From the NCBI GenBank assembly GCA_964408435.1, contig CAYOZL010000013.1, positions 1 through 44,736 on the forward strand: 44,736 bases of DNA. The letters run 5' to 3'. How positions within the stretch are numbered: the first letter of the stretch is position 1; the number at the start of each line of letters is the position of its first letter. A program made the position numbers and the translations under genes. This document shows positions 16,366 through 25,157 of the stretch, piece by piece. Source of the DNA: CAYOZL01 sp964408435. GTDB taxonomy: Bacteria > Bdellovibrionota_C > UBA2361 > SZUA-149 > CAYOZL01. The notes under the pieces were generated by a model. It made no database searches and had not been told where the DNA came from. It saw nothing but the letters and a program-made list of their open reading frames with translations.

Positions 16366-17475
16366 CTAATTAAATTCTGCCTTCGAAAGCATGTATACGC
16401 CAATAGTTGTAAATAATATACTTGAACTAAGTGCAGCTGTATAAACATCAATTAGCTCGGCTGAGCCTAAAGCTCTAAATACAGCATTAAAAACATAGTA
16501 TGAAAATCCAACACTGAGTCCAATTACTAAGTTTAATGCAAGTCTATTAGACCTTGATGGGAGTATTGCTAATGGGTAAGCAATTAGAATCACTATAATA
16601 TTGATAAATGGAAAAGCGATTTTGCTAATTAAATCTACTTTGTAATTAGAAGCAGAGATTCCTTCTGATTCGTTCTTTTTAATTAATTCTTTAAGTTCAA
16701 AAAAAGATAGAGTTTCTGCTTTTCTTTTAGCATTGTAGAAGTATTTTGGTTTTTCTTTAATAATTAAAGGAAGTTTTGGGTGAGAGGCTAGTAAGAAGTT
16801 TGCTTTATTTAAGTTAGCAATCTCAGTAACATTAAACATTGTCCAGCGAACCAACTCGTTATCACTCCAGATTGCAGATTTTGCATCTACTTTTTTCTCC
16901 AAGTCGAACTCTTGATTTAATTTAAAAATAGAAATATCACTTAGCTTAGAATCTCTAGAATTATAATACCCAACATTATAAAATAAGTTTTTATCTCTAA
17001 ACCAAAAATTTTCTCTATTATAGTCTCCTTTAATCGCTCTTTTTTTAATATCTAAAGAAAAAATGTCTTGGCCTTTATTTAAGGCCCAAGGGACTATAGT
17101 TTCTCCGTTTATAAATAGAACCAATGAAAGTAGAGCTCCTATCATTAGCAGAGGTTTTATTAATGATGTTGTGCTTGAACCACAGGCTCTCATAGCAGTA
17201 ACTTCTGATTTTTGAGAGAGTTTTCCTATGCAAAGTAGGGTGGCAATAAGTGTTGCAACAGGTAACATTAATTGAATAATCCAAGGTATCTTAAGTAGTA
17301 TATAGGATACGCCTAGATGAAGTGGTGCTGAGTGTTTTATAAATGTTTTAGACTTTTCAAAAGTTTCAATAACTAAAAATAGAGTAGTTGCCGTAAAAAG
17401 GCATAGTAGGAAGATACTTAAAAATTCTTTAAGAATATAACGCCAAAGAATTGGAAATTTTAGTATTTTTCTCAT
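16366..17475 (-). CDS. lptG: LPS export ABC permease LptG
   Basis: A 369-residue LptF/LptG-family permease. With LptF and the ATPase LptB it pulls LPS out of the inner membrane and passes it to LptC. It has an N-terminal group of membrane segments (ILKEFLSIFLLCLFTATTLFLV and two more before residue 125), a periplasmic jellyroll near 130-260, and three C-terminal membrane segments. The motif IGKLSQKSEVTAMRACGSS is the cytoplasmic coupling region. It follows lptF with an 11-base gap, the same order as in E. coli, and LptF/LptG are told apart here mainly by order and similarity. Confidence 0.9.
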   Translation of the reverse strand: MRKILKFPILWRYILKEFLSIFLLCLFTATTLFLVIETFEKSKTFIKHSAPLHLGVSYILLKIPWIIQLMLPVATLIATLLCIGKLSQKSEVTAMRACGSSTTSLIKPLLMIGALLSLVLFINGETIVPWALNKGQDIFSLDIKKRAIKGDYNRENFWFRDKNLFYNVGYYNSRDSKLSDISIFKLNQEFDLEKKVDAKSAIWSDNELVRWTMFNVTEIANLNKANFLLASHPKLPLIIKEKPKYFYNAKRKAETLSFFELKELIKKNESEGISASNYKVDLISKIAFPFINIIVILIAYPLAILPSRSNRLALNLVIGLSVGFSYYVFNAVFRALGSAELIDVYTAALSSSILFTTIGVYMLSKAEFN

Positions 17476-17486
17476 TTAGTTCATTC

Positions 17487-18641
17487 TTAAGTCTTAGCTT
17501 TTCTACTTAATACTTTAGCAATTTGTTCAGCAACAGAAGTCCATTGCTCAGTGTTGATTTTATGAAATAAATATATAGAAAAAATCATTAGTAATATATT
17601 TGGTCCCCATACTCCTAATAATACTGGAATCTTCATACTTTCAGCTAGTGCAGATAGTAGTGCAAATAGTACGTAGTAAGTTAATATCACTGATATCCCT
17701 ATTCCTACAGAAATTGCTCCTGCAGATGAAAGATTAGTTCTACTAGGTTGTATACCAAGTATCATAGCAATAATAGCTAGAAATAAGCATGATGCAGGCA
17801 GGGCGTATCTTTGTGCTCGCTCAACTTCGAAATGTTTGTTTTTTTTATGGGTTTTTGAAGCTTCAATTAGCTCGCTAACATACATCTCAGAAGATTTTTT
17901 TCCTCCATTTCTACTCCCTGAGTCGTATAAGTTACTAATTGGGATGTTAATTTGATTGACCTCAAAATTTGTAACTGTGAAGTCCTTGCCATGTCCTTCT
18001 GGAATGCTCCCATCAAAAAGTTTTAGAATTAAGTTTCTTTGTTTTTTATTTGAAAGTATCTCTCCATATTTAGCAATGAATGTTCTTTTAGAATCAGGGT
18101 TTGTTCTGTCAGATATAACAACATTAGTAAGTTTAGAGTCTTCTACAGCCTCAGAGTATATTGTTAGTGGTCCTAATTCATTAAACACACCTGGATTAAC
18201 TGTTGAGCTCGCCTGAGTTTTTGCCATTTCAAATAAAGCCAGACCTAGCTTGTAAGAACTCCAAGGGCGTAGCCATAGTGTAATGCTAAGAGTGATTAAG
18301 CAGATAAACGTTGCAATAGTTAGAATTGGAATAGATAGTTTTTTTAAACTAAGACCAATCCCTCTAATTACTAAAAGTTCACTATCTGAACTTATTCTTC
18401 CAATACCGATAATTGTTCCTATCAGTAAGGACATCGGTAAGGCTATTTCAATAAATTTTGGAAGTAGTAATAAAAAAGTAGAAACTATGTCCCAAATCGG
18501 GACATTCTTATTAACAATAAGTTCTACTAATTTTATACTTTTAGCTAGAAATAAAATAGCTGTGAAAGTACATAGAGTAATTATTATTGGGACAATAACT
18601 TCCTTGCAAATGTACTTGTATATTATTGGGAAGTTTATCAA
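17487..18641 (-). CDS. lptF: LPS export ABC permease LptF
   Basis: A 384-residue LptF/LptG-family permease that partners LptG. The start FPIIYKYICKEVIVPIIITLCTF, the coupling motif IGRISSDSELLVIRGIGLS, a large periplasmic domain rich in beta strands (about 130-260), and three last membrane segments (including YALPASCLFLAIIAMILGIQPSR) match LptF. It follows rpsU by 18 bases and precedes lptG by 11, so the three form one minus-strand operon. lptB, lptA and lptC are not in this window. Confidence 0.92.
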   Translation of the reverse strand: MINFPIIYKYICKEVIVPIIITLCTFTAILFLAKSIKLVELIVNKNVPIWDIVSTFLLLLPKFIEIALPMSLLIGTIIGIGRISSDSELLVIRGIGLSLKKLSIPILTIATFICLITLSITLWLRPWSSYKLGLALFEMAKTQASSTVNPGVFNELGPLTIYSEAVEDSKLTNVVISDRTNPDSKRTFIAKYGEILSNKKQRNLILKLFDGSIPEGHGKDFTVTNFEVNQINIPISNLYDSGSRNGGKKSSEMYVSELIEASKTHKKNKHFEVERAQRYALPASCLFLAIIAMILGIQPSRTNLSSAGAISVGIGISVILTYYVLFALLSALAESMKIPVLLGVWGPNILLMIFSIYLFHKINTEQWTSVAEQIAKVLSRKAKT

Positions 18642-18659
18642 TCTAGATTTAGGTTTGAG

Positions 18660-18863
18660 CTATACTAGAGACTTGTTGTTCCTGACTCTATCTTTTCTTC
18701 TTTTTTTGTATGCTTCTTTCTTCTTTCTTTTTTTCTTCTCAGAAGGCTTTTCATAAAATCTTCTAGATTTTAATTCTTTAAATACGCCCTCACGAATAAG
18801 CTTACGCTTTAAGATACGCATAGCTTTTTCTAAATTGTTGTTCCCTACATTAATCTCTATCAT
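18660..18863 (-). CDS. rpsU: 30S ribosomal protein bS21
   Basis: A 67-residue basic protein that matches bS21: an N-terminal acidic beta strand (IEINVGNNNLEKAMRILKRK), then GVFKELKSRRFYEKPSEKKKRKK, the family signature, and a Lys/Arg-rich tail. bS21 sits near the anti-Shine-Dalgarno end of 16S rRNA and helps initiation. It is the first gene of an rpsU-lptF-lptG unit. The tail's purine-rich codons make the plus strand look like a T/C-rich low-complexity tract here. Confidence 0.93.
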   Translation of the reverse strand: MIEINVGNNNLEKAMRILKRKLIREGVFKELKSRRFYEKPSEKKKRKKKEAYKKRRKDRVRNNKSLV

Positions 18864-19116
18864 TAAATCTATAGTTTAAAAGTTAATAATCTGCTGTATC
18901 AGCAAAGTCGGTATCTATTATCAGGGCTATAGCATATATGCAAATAGATTAGATATTATAATAATGCATTAATTTTATTATCTATAATGCGATATTATAG
19001 TATGGCTTTTCTTGCTACGTCCTATTCAAATCTATAGTATCTACTAGAATTAGCAGTAAGCAATAGTATGATTGACTTAAGTTGTTATTATCAATCAAAT
19101 TAATAGGTGGTTAGTA
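18864..19116. other. Divergent intergenic region with AT-rich dyads
   Basis: This 253-base gap separates rpsU (minus) from the small unknown gene (plus). It is very AT-rich and holds several dyads, for example GCATATATGC and CTATAAT-gcgat-ATTATAG, plus TATAAT-like words on both strands. TTGACT with a weak -10 lies close to the plus-strand gene. I can support it only as a probable two-way promoter region. Confidence 0.35.
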
Positions 19117-19446
19117 GTGTCAGAAAGTATAAAATTGTTAAAAGAATCTCAAAGTATTCTCGAATTATTAGAACAGCTTAGTACTGCTCTATCAAGTTCA
19201 GTAATGAAATCAGAAGACGTTGCTTGGGAAGGCTATTTAATTAATATATGTATGGCAAAAGCTAAGATTGAAAAAGCTTGCTCTCTAATTGAGTCTAATT
19301 CTACTATACCAGTTAGAAAGAGACTTTCGCCGTCAATTGCTAAAAGGATTAGAGAGGCTCCTAAAGGCAATGTTAAAGAAATTCCAATTAACTATATAGA
19401 CTCTTTGGAGGATTTAGATGAAGACCAGATGGTTTTTGATCGTTAG
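19117..19446 (+). CDS. Hypothetical small cytoplasmic protein
   Basis: A 109-residue protein I do not recognise. It starts at GTG with AGGTGG six bases before it. It is acidic-helical in its first 65 residues (SIKLLKESQSILELLEQLSTALSSS, then a helix with EKACSLIES), with a basic middle (RKRLSPSIAKRIREAPKG) and an acidic end (DSLEDLDEDQM). No signal peptide or membrane segment is seen. It overlaps the start of the following TPR lipoprotein gene by 29 bases, and the ribosome site of that gene lies inside it, so translation of the two is probably coupled. Confidence 0.7.
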   Translation: MSESIKLLKESQSILELLEQLSTALSSSVMKSEDVAWEGYLINICMAKAKIEKACSLIESNSTIPVRKRLSPSIAKRIREAPKGNVKEIPINYIDSLEDLDEDQMVFDR

Positions 19447-21124
19447 TGCATTAATACTTTGTTCAAGTTGTAGTTCTCAGTTTAGAAATAGAGACCTAAG
19501 TAGATATAAAGAAGTAGCTAGTAAGTCTGATGCTAACTATAATTTTTTATTAGCTGAAATGGCTCTTAAAAATAAAGATTTTAACTCTGCCTTAAAACAT
19601 TACTCCAGTGTTAAAAAATTATCAGGTGAGAATTCTCTTGTAATAGGCAAGAGGATTGTCGAAATCAATTTAAAAAAGGGCGACATACCTAAGGCGCTAA
19701 ATGAAATTCAAATCCTTGGAGATAAAGCTGAGACAGATTCTAGTTTACTAAGACTTAAAGCTGGTATCTTAGCAAATGAAGGTAAGTATGATGAGGCTAT
19801 TACAGCCTATAACAAGCTAGGAGATGAACTAGATAATGAAACTAGATTATTTCTAGCTAGTTTATATGCTCAAAAGCCAGATCTTGAATCTGCAAAAAAA
19901 CAAGTTCTAACTGTATTAGATGAAGAACCAGAAAATATTTTTGCTAATTATTACTATGCGAAAATTTTATTGGGTCTAGATCAAAAAGATCTATCAGAGA
20001 AGTATTTTGTAAAAGTAGTTAATTCAAAGTCTGTTATCGAATCTGCACATTTAGATTTAGCAAAATTTTATATGATTAATAATCAGCAAGATAAAGCTAT
20101 TGCAGTAGTTCAGGGTTTGGTGAAGAAAAGACCTAAGAATACTCAAGCAAGAACAATGCTTGGAGAATTGCTTTTAGGTGAGAATAAATTTGAGGAAGCT
20201 ATTGATGAGCTAGAAACTTTATCTCAGATTGAGCAAAATCCAATTGAAACTCAAATGCGTATTGCCTCTTTAAAACTTAGACAAAGAGATTTTGAAGGTG
20301 CTGAACTTGAATTGAAATTAATTTTAGCTAATGAGCCAGAGAATGAACTAGCATTGTTTTATTTAGCTAATACTTATGTCGCTCAAAGAAGAATTGACGA
20401 AGCTTTAAAAGAAATTAATAAAATTTCTAAAAATGCTAAGTATTACAGAGATTCTAGAATGCTTGCCATTTTAATGCTTAGACAGGAACAAAGATTTGAT
20501 GAGTCTATTAACTATGTTGATACTTTAATTGATTCTGAGGGTGAGCAAAGAAGACTTTTATTGCTAAAAGCAAACTTATTAAAAGAATCTAGTAAATTAC
20601 AAGATTCTATAAAAGTATTAAAAAAATTAATAGAAAAAGACCCAGAACAAGACCACTACTATTTCTCAGTTGCAGTGATGTATGATGAGTTAAATGATAA
20701 AGAAAATACTATTGAATACTTGAAAAAATGTATTGAGGTTAACCCTAAAAATTCTAATGCTTTAAATTATCTTGGCTATACCTATGTTGAGTACTACGAT
20801 AATAGGTACCAGGAGGCTGAAAAATTAATTCTAAGAGCAATAGAACTAGAGCCACAAAATGGTTATTTTATCGATAGTTTAGGTTGGCTTTATTATAAAA
20901 ATGGCGACTATCAATCAGCAAAGACTTCCTTAGAGCAAGCAGTGAAGTTAGTAGCGGATGATGCAGTCATTCTAGAACATTTAGCAAGAGTTTATTTCGA
21001 ATTAGGAAATAATAGAAGTGCATCTAAGATAGCTAAAAAAGCATTGATTTATGCCCCAAGCTCAGATGATAAAAATGTTTCGATACGTTTAAATGAACTT
21101 TTAGAATTACTTGGTGGAAAATAG
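19418..21124 (+). CDS. TPR-repeat lipoprotein
   Basis: A 568-residue protein with an N-terminal signal and lipobox-like end (MKTRWFLIVSALILCSSC), so it is probably lipid-anchored in the periplasm or outer membrane. The rest is a long row of tetratricopeptide repeats, clear from about residue 40 to the end; typical elements are ALNYLGYTYVEYYDNRYQEAEKLI-type and DSLGWLYYKNGDYQSAKTSL. These repeats form a protein-binding solenoid. The ribosome site GGAGG lies 6-7 bases ahead of the ATG, which confirms the start. A second lipoprotein gene overlaps its end. In many proteobacteria a TPR lipoprotein of this kind is next to lolB, which is the basis for the tentative call on the neighbour. Confidence 0.87.
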   Translation: MKTRWFLIVSALILCSSCSSQFRNRDLSRYKEVASKSDANYNFLLAEMALKNKDFNSALKHYSSVKKLSGENSLVIGKRIVEINLKKGDIPKALNEIQILGDKAETDSSLLRLKAGILANEGKYDEAITAYNKLGDELDNETRLFLASLYAQKPDLESAKKQVLTVLDEEPENIFANYYYAKILLGLDQKDLSEKYFVKVVNSKSVIESAHLDLAKFYMINNQQDKAIAVVQGLVKKRPKNTQARTMLGELLLGENKFEEAIDELETLSQIEQNPIETQMRIASLKLRQRDFEGAELELKLILANEPENELALFYLANTYVAQRRIDEALKEINKISKNAKYYRDSRMLAILMLRQEQRFDESINYVDTLIDSEGEQRRLLLLKANLLKESSKLQDSIKVLKKLIEKDPEQDHYYFSVAVMYDELNDKENTIEYLKKCIEVNPKNSNALNYLGYTYVEYYDNRYQEAEKLILRAIELEPQNGYFIDSLGWLYYKNGDYQSAKTSLEQAVKLVADDAVILEHLARVYFELGNNRSASKIAKKALIYAPSSDDKNVSIRLNELLELLGGK

Positions 21125-21884
21125 AAATAAATTATTATTAGCCGTTCTTTCTTCCTTGGTGATTTCGTGTTCCTCTTCTAAGGGAAAAATACTTCCTGAA
21201 ATTAATTTTGATAGAAGTTCTAAGCAAGCAGAAGTAAGTATAGAGCGTAACTCTATGCCATTTAGTGTTTTTTCTAACGTTGTGCTTAAAAAACTTTTAG
21301 TTAAAAAATCTTTTAATATAGTTTTATCTTATAAAGATATGAAAAACTATAGAATTGATGTCTTTAGTCCTGGTATACCTAAGTTACTTTTTGTCTTAAT
21401 TAAAAAAGATTATCAAAACTACTTTTATTCAATTAATGAAAAAATTAAATATTTTTCTTCTAGCGATTTACTTTCTTATGCAGGTTTAGATGTTGAAGCT
21501 AAGTATATAATTAGTATGTTTGCTAATATCTTGCCTGCAGAGGATAAGGTTAAGAAAGTTGAAAATGTAAGTAGCTTTTATAAAGTGATTGCAAGTACAA
21601 GAACAGATATCAATACCTATGCTCAATATTATTTTGAAAAATGCGCATCTGGGAAATATAAAATCCACGGTTTGGAAGTATATGATACTAGCAAAGAATT
21701 GAGCCTATATTCTAAATCTGACTATGCTATTTCTCACTGTGAGGAAGACCATTCTAAAGCTATTAAATTTATAGAAAGTAAAAACGAGTTATATATAGAA
21801 ATGAAAAATTTTAAATATAGAGATTTTAAAGAAGATTTTTTAAATTTTGATATAGCAAATTTTAAGACAATTTTAATTCAGTAG
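21111..21884 (+). CDS. Lipoprotein of unknown function, possibly LolB-like
   Basis: A 257-residue lipoprotein with signal and lipobox (LAVLSSLVISC, cysteine near residue 20). Starts at TTG 21111 or GTG 21114, inside the last codons of the TPR lipoprotein gene. The body is rich in Phe, Tyr and Lys and predicted beta strands (for example YRIDVFSPGIPKLLFVLIKK). LolB-type outer-membrane lipoprotein receptors have a similar size and layout and often follow a TPR lipoprotein gene, so a diverged LolB or DUF4292-like role is possible. No diagnostic motif is seen, and this remains inference. It is convergent with the first kinase gene, with 16 bases between the two stop codons. Confidence 0.7.
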   Translation: MVENRNKLLLAVLSSLVISCSSSKGKILPEINFDRSSKQAEVSIERNSMPFSVFSNVVLKKLLVKKSFNIVLSYKDMKNYRIDVFSPGIPKLLFVLIKKDYQNYFYSINEKIKYFSSSDLLSYAGLDVEAKYIISMFANILPAEDKVKKVENVSSFYKVIASTRTDINTYAQYYFEKCASGKYKIHGLEVYDTSKELSLYSKSDYAISHCEEDHSKAIKFIESKNELYIEMKNFKYRDFKEDFLNFDIANFKTILIQ

Positions 21885-21900
21885 TTTATTATCTCTCATT

Positions 21901-22887
21901 CTAAAAGCTCATTATGATAGCGAGAGCTATAAGTGAGCCCACAATTATTCCAATTATCAATTGGCCTTTCGCAGAATAAGCAAACTTTTTAAATTTCCAC
22001 TTACTTTTTCTAGACTTCTTACTTTTTGGTACTTTTAATTTTCCGGTTGAAGCAAGCCCCACAAACTGTGAGATCTCTTCAGTGCTACTAGGCCTATTTT
22101 TTTGTTTTTTCTCAAGTAGAGACATAATTAGTCTATCTAACCAAATTGGAACTTGAGGATTAATGCTAGAAGGTTTTTCAGGGTGATGTTTTAAATGCGC
22201 TTCCATTAACTCACTAGGATTTGAGCCTTTAAATGGTAGTTGCTTGGTTGAAATTTCGTATAAGACAATTCCCATTGCATAGAAGTCAACAGCAGGAGAG
22301 ATTTTTTTACCCATCCATATTTCTGGTGCCATATAAAGTATTGAACCAACTTTTTGATTTCTTCTAGTAATATTGGACTGTTTTGGTCTAGCAACTCCAA
22401 AGTCTGTAATTTTAACAACACTTTTATTATTTATCAGAATATTTGCTGGCTTTAAATCTCTGTGCAGAATATCTCTTTCGTGTATAGCTTTTAACCCTCT
22501 ACATAGTTGGTAAATAAAAGAAGTAGTAGACATTGGTAAATCTTTTTTTCTTCTAATTAAACTTTCAACTGAAACTCCATTAATAAATTCTAAACTAAAG
22601 TAGAGCATCTTATTAAAAGTACCTGCTTGGTATGTTCTAACTACGTTAGGATGATTAACTGCATTCATTAGATCTACTTCTCTAATAAATCTGTTAACGT
22701 AATCTGGATTATCTGAAAACTCAGAATTAAGTACTTTCAAAGCACATTTATTTCCTTCTAATTCTAGATCAATTGCTTCATAGACAACTGCCATACCGCC
22801 TTTACCAACAGTACGAATAATTTGGTACCGGTTAGCTATAATGGTTCCAGGAGCTAGAAATTGTGAATTTACTTCAGTTGTTTGCAT
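21901..22887 (-). CDS. Ser/Thr protein kinase with C-terminal membrane anchor
   Basis: A 328-residue Hanks-type kinase. All core motifs are intact: glycine loop GKGGMAVVYE (28-37), Lys51 in CALKVL, Glu70 of helix C, HRDLKPAN (Asp144), DFG (Asp162), and MAPEIW. A basic linker (KVPKSKKSRKSKWKFKK) leads to one C-terminal hydrophobic segment (LIIGIIVGSLIALAIIMSF) that ends the protein. It therefore seems to face the cytoplasm as a tail-anchored kinase with no outside sensor domain such as PASTA. It is divergent from a close paralogue across 153 bases. Substrates are unknown. Confidence 0.92.
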   Translation of the reverse strand: MQTTEVNSQFLAPGTIIANRYQIIRTVGKGGMAVVYEAIDLELEGNKCALKVLNSEFSDNPDYVNRFIREVDLMNAVNHPNVVRTYQAGTFNKMLYFSLEFINGVSVESLIRRKKDLPMSTTSFIYQLCRGLKAIHERDILHRDLKPANILINNKSVVKITDFGVARPKQSNITRRNQKVGSILYMAPEIWMGKKISPAVDFYAMGIVLYEISTKQLPFKGSNPSELMEAHLKHHPEKPSSINPQVPIWLDRLIMSLLEKKQKNRPSSTEEISQFVGLASTGKLKVPKSKKSRKSKWKFKKFAYSAKGQLIIGIIVGSLIALAIIMSF

Positions 22888-23040
22888 ATCTTTATATATC
22901 GGCAGGTGTTTCTAATTGTTTAAAACTATTTAGGATTCTTTTTGAGAATGATTAAGTGCCTGTAACTACTCATGTAATTCTATTTAAGATAGTTAGCAAT
23001 AGTGTCGATAAACTAATATAGAAGAATTTAAAGGTATTTT

Positions 23041-24090
23041 GTGAATCAAGAAGAAGTAAAATCTCTCGAATCTGGAACTATGATATCTAATAGATATCAT
23101 ATTGTGAAGCTCTTAGGTCAAGGTGGAATGGGGTGTGTCTATCTAGCTAGAGATACGATTTTAAATAATGCAATGATAGCTTTAAAAGTTCTTCACTCTC
23201 AAATATCTGAGAATGAGTCTCATTCAAAAAGGTTTTTAAGAGAAGTAGAGTTGATGCGAAAAGTTAATAACCCTAATGTCGTTAGAACTTTTGATGTAGC
23301 TATAGATAAAGGCTTGCTGTATTACACTATGGAGTATGTTGAAGGAGTTTCTTTAGAAGAAATGGCTAAAGATAATCCTTTATCATATAAAGATTTAAGT
23401 GAGATTATTATAGGGACTTGCGAAGGACTAGAAGCTATTCACGAACAAGAAATAGTTCATAGAGATTTAAAACCAGCTAATATAATAATTCTAGAAGATA
23501 ATAAAATTAAAATCACTGATTTTGGAGTTGCAAGAAATAAAAATTCCAATTTAACAAAACATGATGAAATTATTGGTTCTGCAAATTATATTGCGCCTGA
23601 GATATGGCTAGGTAAACCAATTACAAATTCAGTAGATCTGTATAGTTTAGGAATAATATTATTTGAATTATTAGTTGGTAGAGTTCCTTTTGAAGAAGAT
23701 GAGCCTGCAGCAATGATGTGGTTTCACATCAAGGAAGCTCCAACTCCTCCAAAATCAATTAGAGAATCAACACCTAATTGGTTAAATCAGTTAACTTTAA
23801 AACTTTTATCTAAGAGACCAGAAGATAGGCCTATAAATGCAAGGGCAGTAGTTGATTTGATTAAGCGAAATAACAAAGTAAATCAGCAGTCATCTAGAAA
23901 AAGCGCTGTTTATCCAAGAGCTAGCACTGGTAATTCAGGACTTCATAGGGAGTCAAAAAGATATAGTAGGAGTCATAAAAAAAATAGATTTAGTTCTTTT
24001 TGGAAAATTGCAACTGGGTTTGTAGTCTCAGCTATTTTAGGTCTAGCTGTGTATTGTTATTATTTTTTATCTAAATTCTTACATTTATAA
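23041..24090 (+). CDS. Ser/Thr protein kinase with C-terminal membrane anchor
   Basis: A 349-residue Hanks-type kinase, paralogous to the one encoded divergently next to it. Motifs: GQGGMGCVYL (26-35), Lys49 in ALKVL, FLREVELM, HRDLKPAN, DFGVARNK and IAPEIWLGKP. A Ser/Arg/Lys-rich linker (about 280-320) precedes one C-terminal membrane segment (IATGFVVSAILGLAVYCYYF). The start is GTG. The third kinase gene follows after 29 bases on the same strand, so the two are probably co-transcribed. Confidence 0.92.
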   Translation: MNQEEVKSLESGTMISNRYHIVKLLGQGGMGCVYLARDTILNNAMIALKVLHSQISENESHSKRFLREVELMRKVNNPNVVRTFDVAIDKGLLYYTMEYVEGVSLEEMAKDNPLSYKDLSEIIIGTCEGLEAIHEQEIVHRDLKPANIIILEDNKIKITDFGVARNKNSNLTKHDEIIGSANYIAPEIWLGKPITNSVDLYSLGIILFELLVGRVPFEEDEPAAMMWFHIKEAPTPPKSIRESTPNWLNQLTLKLLSKRPEDRPINARAVVDLIKRNNKVNQQSSRKSAVYPRASTGNSGLHRESKRYSRSHKKNRFSSFWKIATGFVVSAILGLAVYCYYFLSKFLHL

Positions 24091-24119
24091 AAAACAGGTA
24101 TTTTAAAGAAGTAAGTAAA

Positions 24120-25157
24120 ATGGAACAAGAATTAAAAGTTGGTTATAGTCTAATAGATACTAAGTTTAATATTATTGAACAGCTTGGAGTTGGTTCTACC
24201 TCATCTGTTTATAAAGTTAGTCATAAAAATTTACCTGATAATTATTTTGCTCTGAAAGTTTTACATCCAAGCTTAATGAAAAACGAAACTGTTGCAAAAA
24301 GATTTCAAAGAGAATTGCTAGCTTCTCATACTGTAAATCATCCAAATATAGTTAGAGGTTTTGATTTTATTAGACAGGGCTCTATCCTAGCTTATACTAT
24401 GGAATTTGCAGATGCTGGAAGTTTAAGAAAGTATTTAGAAAAAAATAATAAACTTCAATATAGCGAAGCTATTAAGTTAGCTGTACAGTTAGCTGCAGGC
24501 TTAGGTGCAATTCATCAAGCTGGAGTTATTCATAGGGATTTAAAACCAGAAAACGTATTACTAACTAAAAATGGATATTATAAGATTTCAGATTTTGGTA
24601 TTGCAAAGTTATTAAATAGTAAAACTTTAACTAAGCAGGGTGAAATCTTAGGACAGGTAGAATACAGTAGCCCAGAATATGTTAAAGATAGTAAGTATGA
24701 TGAAAGGTCTGATATCTATTCATATGGACTTATAATCTATGAGGCAGTGACAGGTAAAAAAGCTTTTGAAAGTAAGGGAGCTTACCGAGACTTATTAAAA
24801 AGAGTAAATGAAAAAGCTCCTTTACCAATAGAGCTAGAGCCGAAATGCCCTTCTACTTTAAATGCTTTAGTGCAAAAATGTTGCGAATTAAATCCTGAAG
24901 ATAGATTTCAGTCTGCAGAAGAAATCATAAGCTTTTTATATGATAATGAAAAAGAGTCTAAAGAACATGTGCTAGAAGTAAGCTCTGCACATTATTCTAT
25001 TATAAGTTTTAATCATAGTGATAATGAATGGAAATCTTCTTTGTGGAAAGGGACCAATAGTAAAAAGAACAAAGATAGTTCTAATACTCGAGCTCTATTT
25101 TTACTGGCTCCTATTTTAGGCCTTATAGCATATTTTGTATTCGCAAGATTTATTTAG
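24120..25157 (+). CDS. Ser/Thr protein kinase with C-terminal membrane anchor, diverged
   Basis: A 345-residue Hanks-type kinase. The glycine loop is altered (GVGSTSSVYK), but the Lys of ALKVL, the Glu of FQREL, HRDLKPEN and DFG are present. The usual APE is replaced by SPE (SSPEYV). A linker rich in charged residues leads to a C-terminal membrane segment (ALFLLAPILGLIAYFVFARFI). It should be active, and is the most divergent of the three kinases here. Its last 42 bases overlap the 3' end of the convergent ABC permease gene. Confidence 0.91.
   Translation: MEQELKVGYSLIDTKFNIIEQLGVGSTSSVYKVSHKNLPDNYFALKVLHPSLMKNETVAKRFQRELLASHTVNHPNIVRGFDFIRQGSILAYTMEFADAGSLRKYLEKNNKLQYSEAIKLAVQLAAGLGAIHQAGVIHRDLKPENVLLTKNGYYKISDFGIAKLLNSKTLTKQGEILGQVEYSSPEYVKDSKYDERSDIYSYGLIIYEAVTGKKAFESKGAYRDLLKRVNEKAPLPIELEPKCPSTLNALVQKCCELNPEDRFQSAEEIISFLYDNEKESKEHVLEVSSAHYSIISFNHSDNEWKSSLWKGTNSKKNKDSSNTRALFLLAPILGLIAYFVFARFI

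Noticed and set aside
18690..18740. T/C-rich tract as a repeat or triplex element
   Set aside because: It is the complement of the Lys/Arg-rich tail of bS21.
18283..18756. A 157-codon plus-strand open frame opposite lptF and rpsU
   Set aside because: It lies fully antisense to two well-supported genes, has no ribosome site, and its hydrophobic product reflects the complement of membrane and Lys-rich codons.
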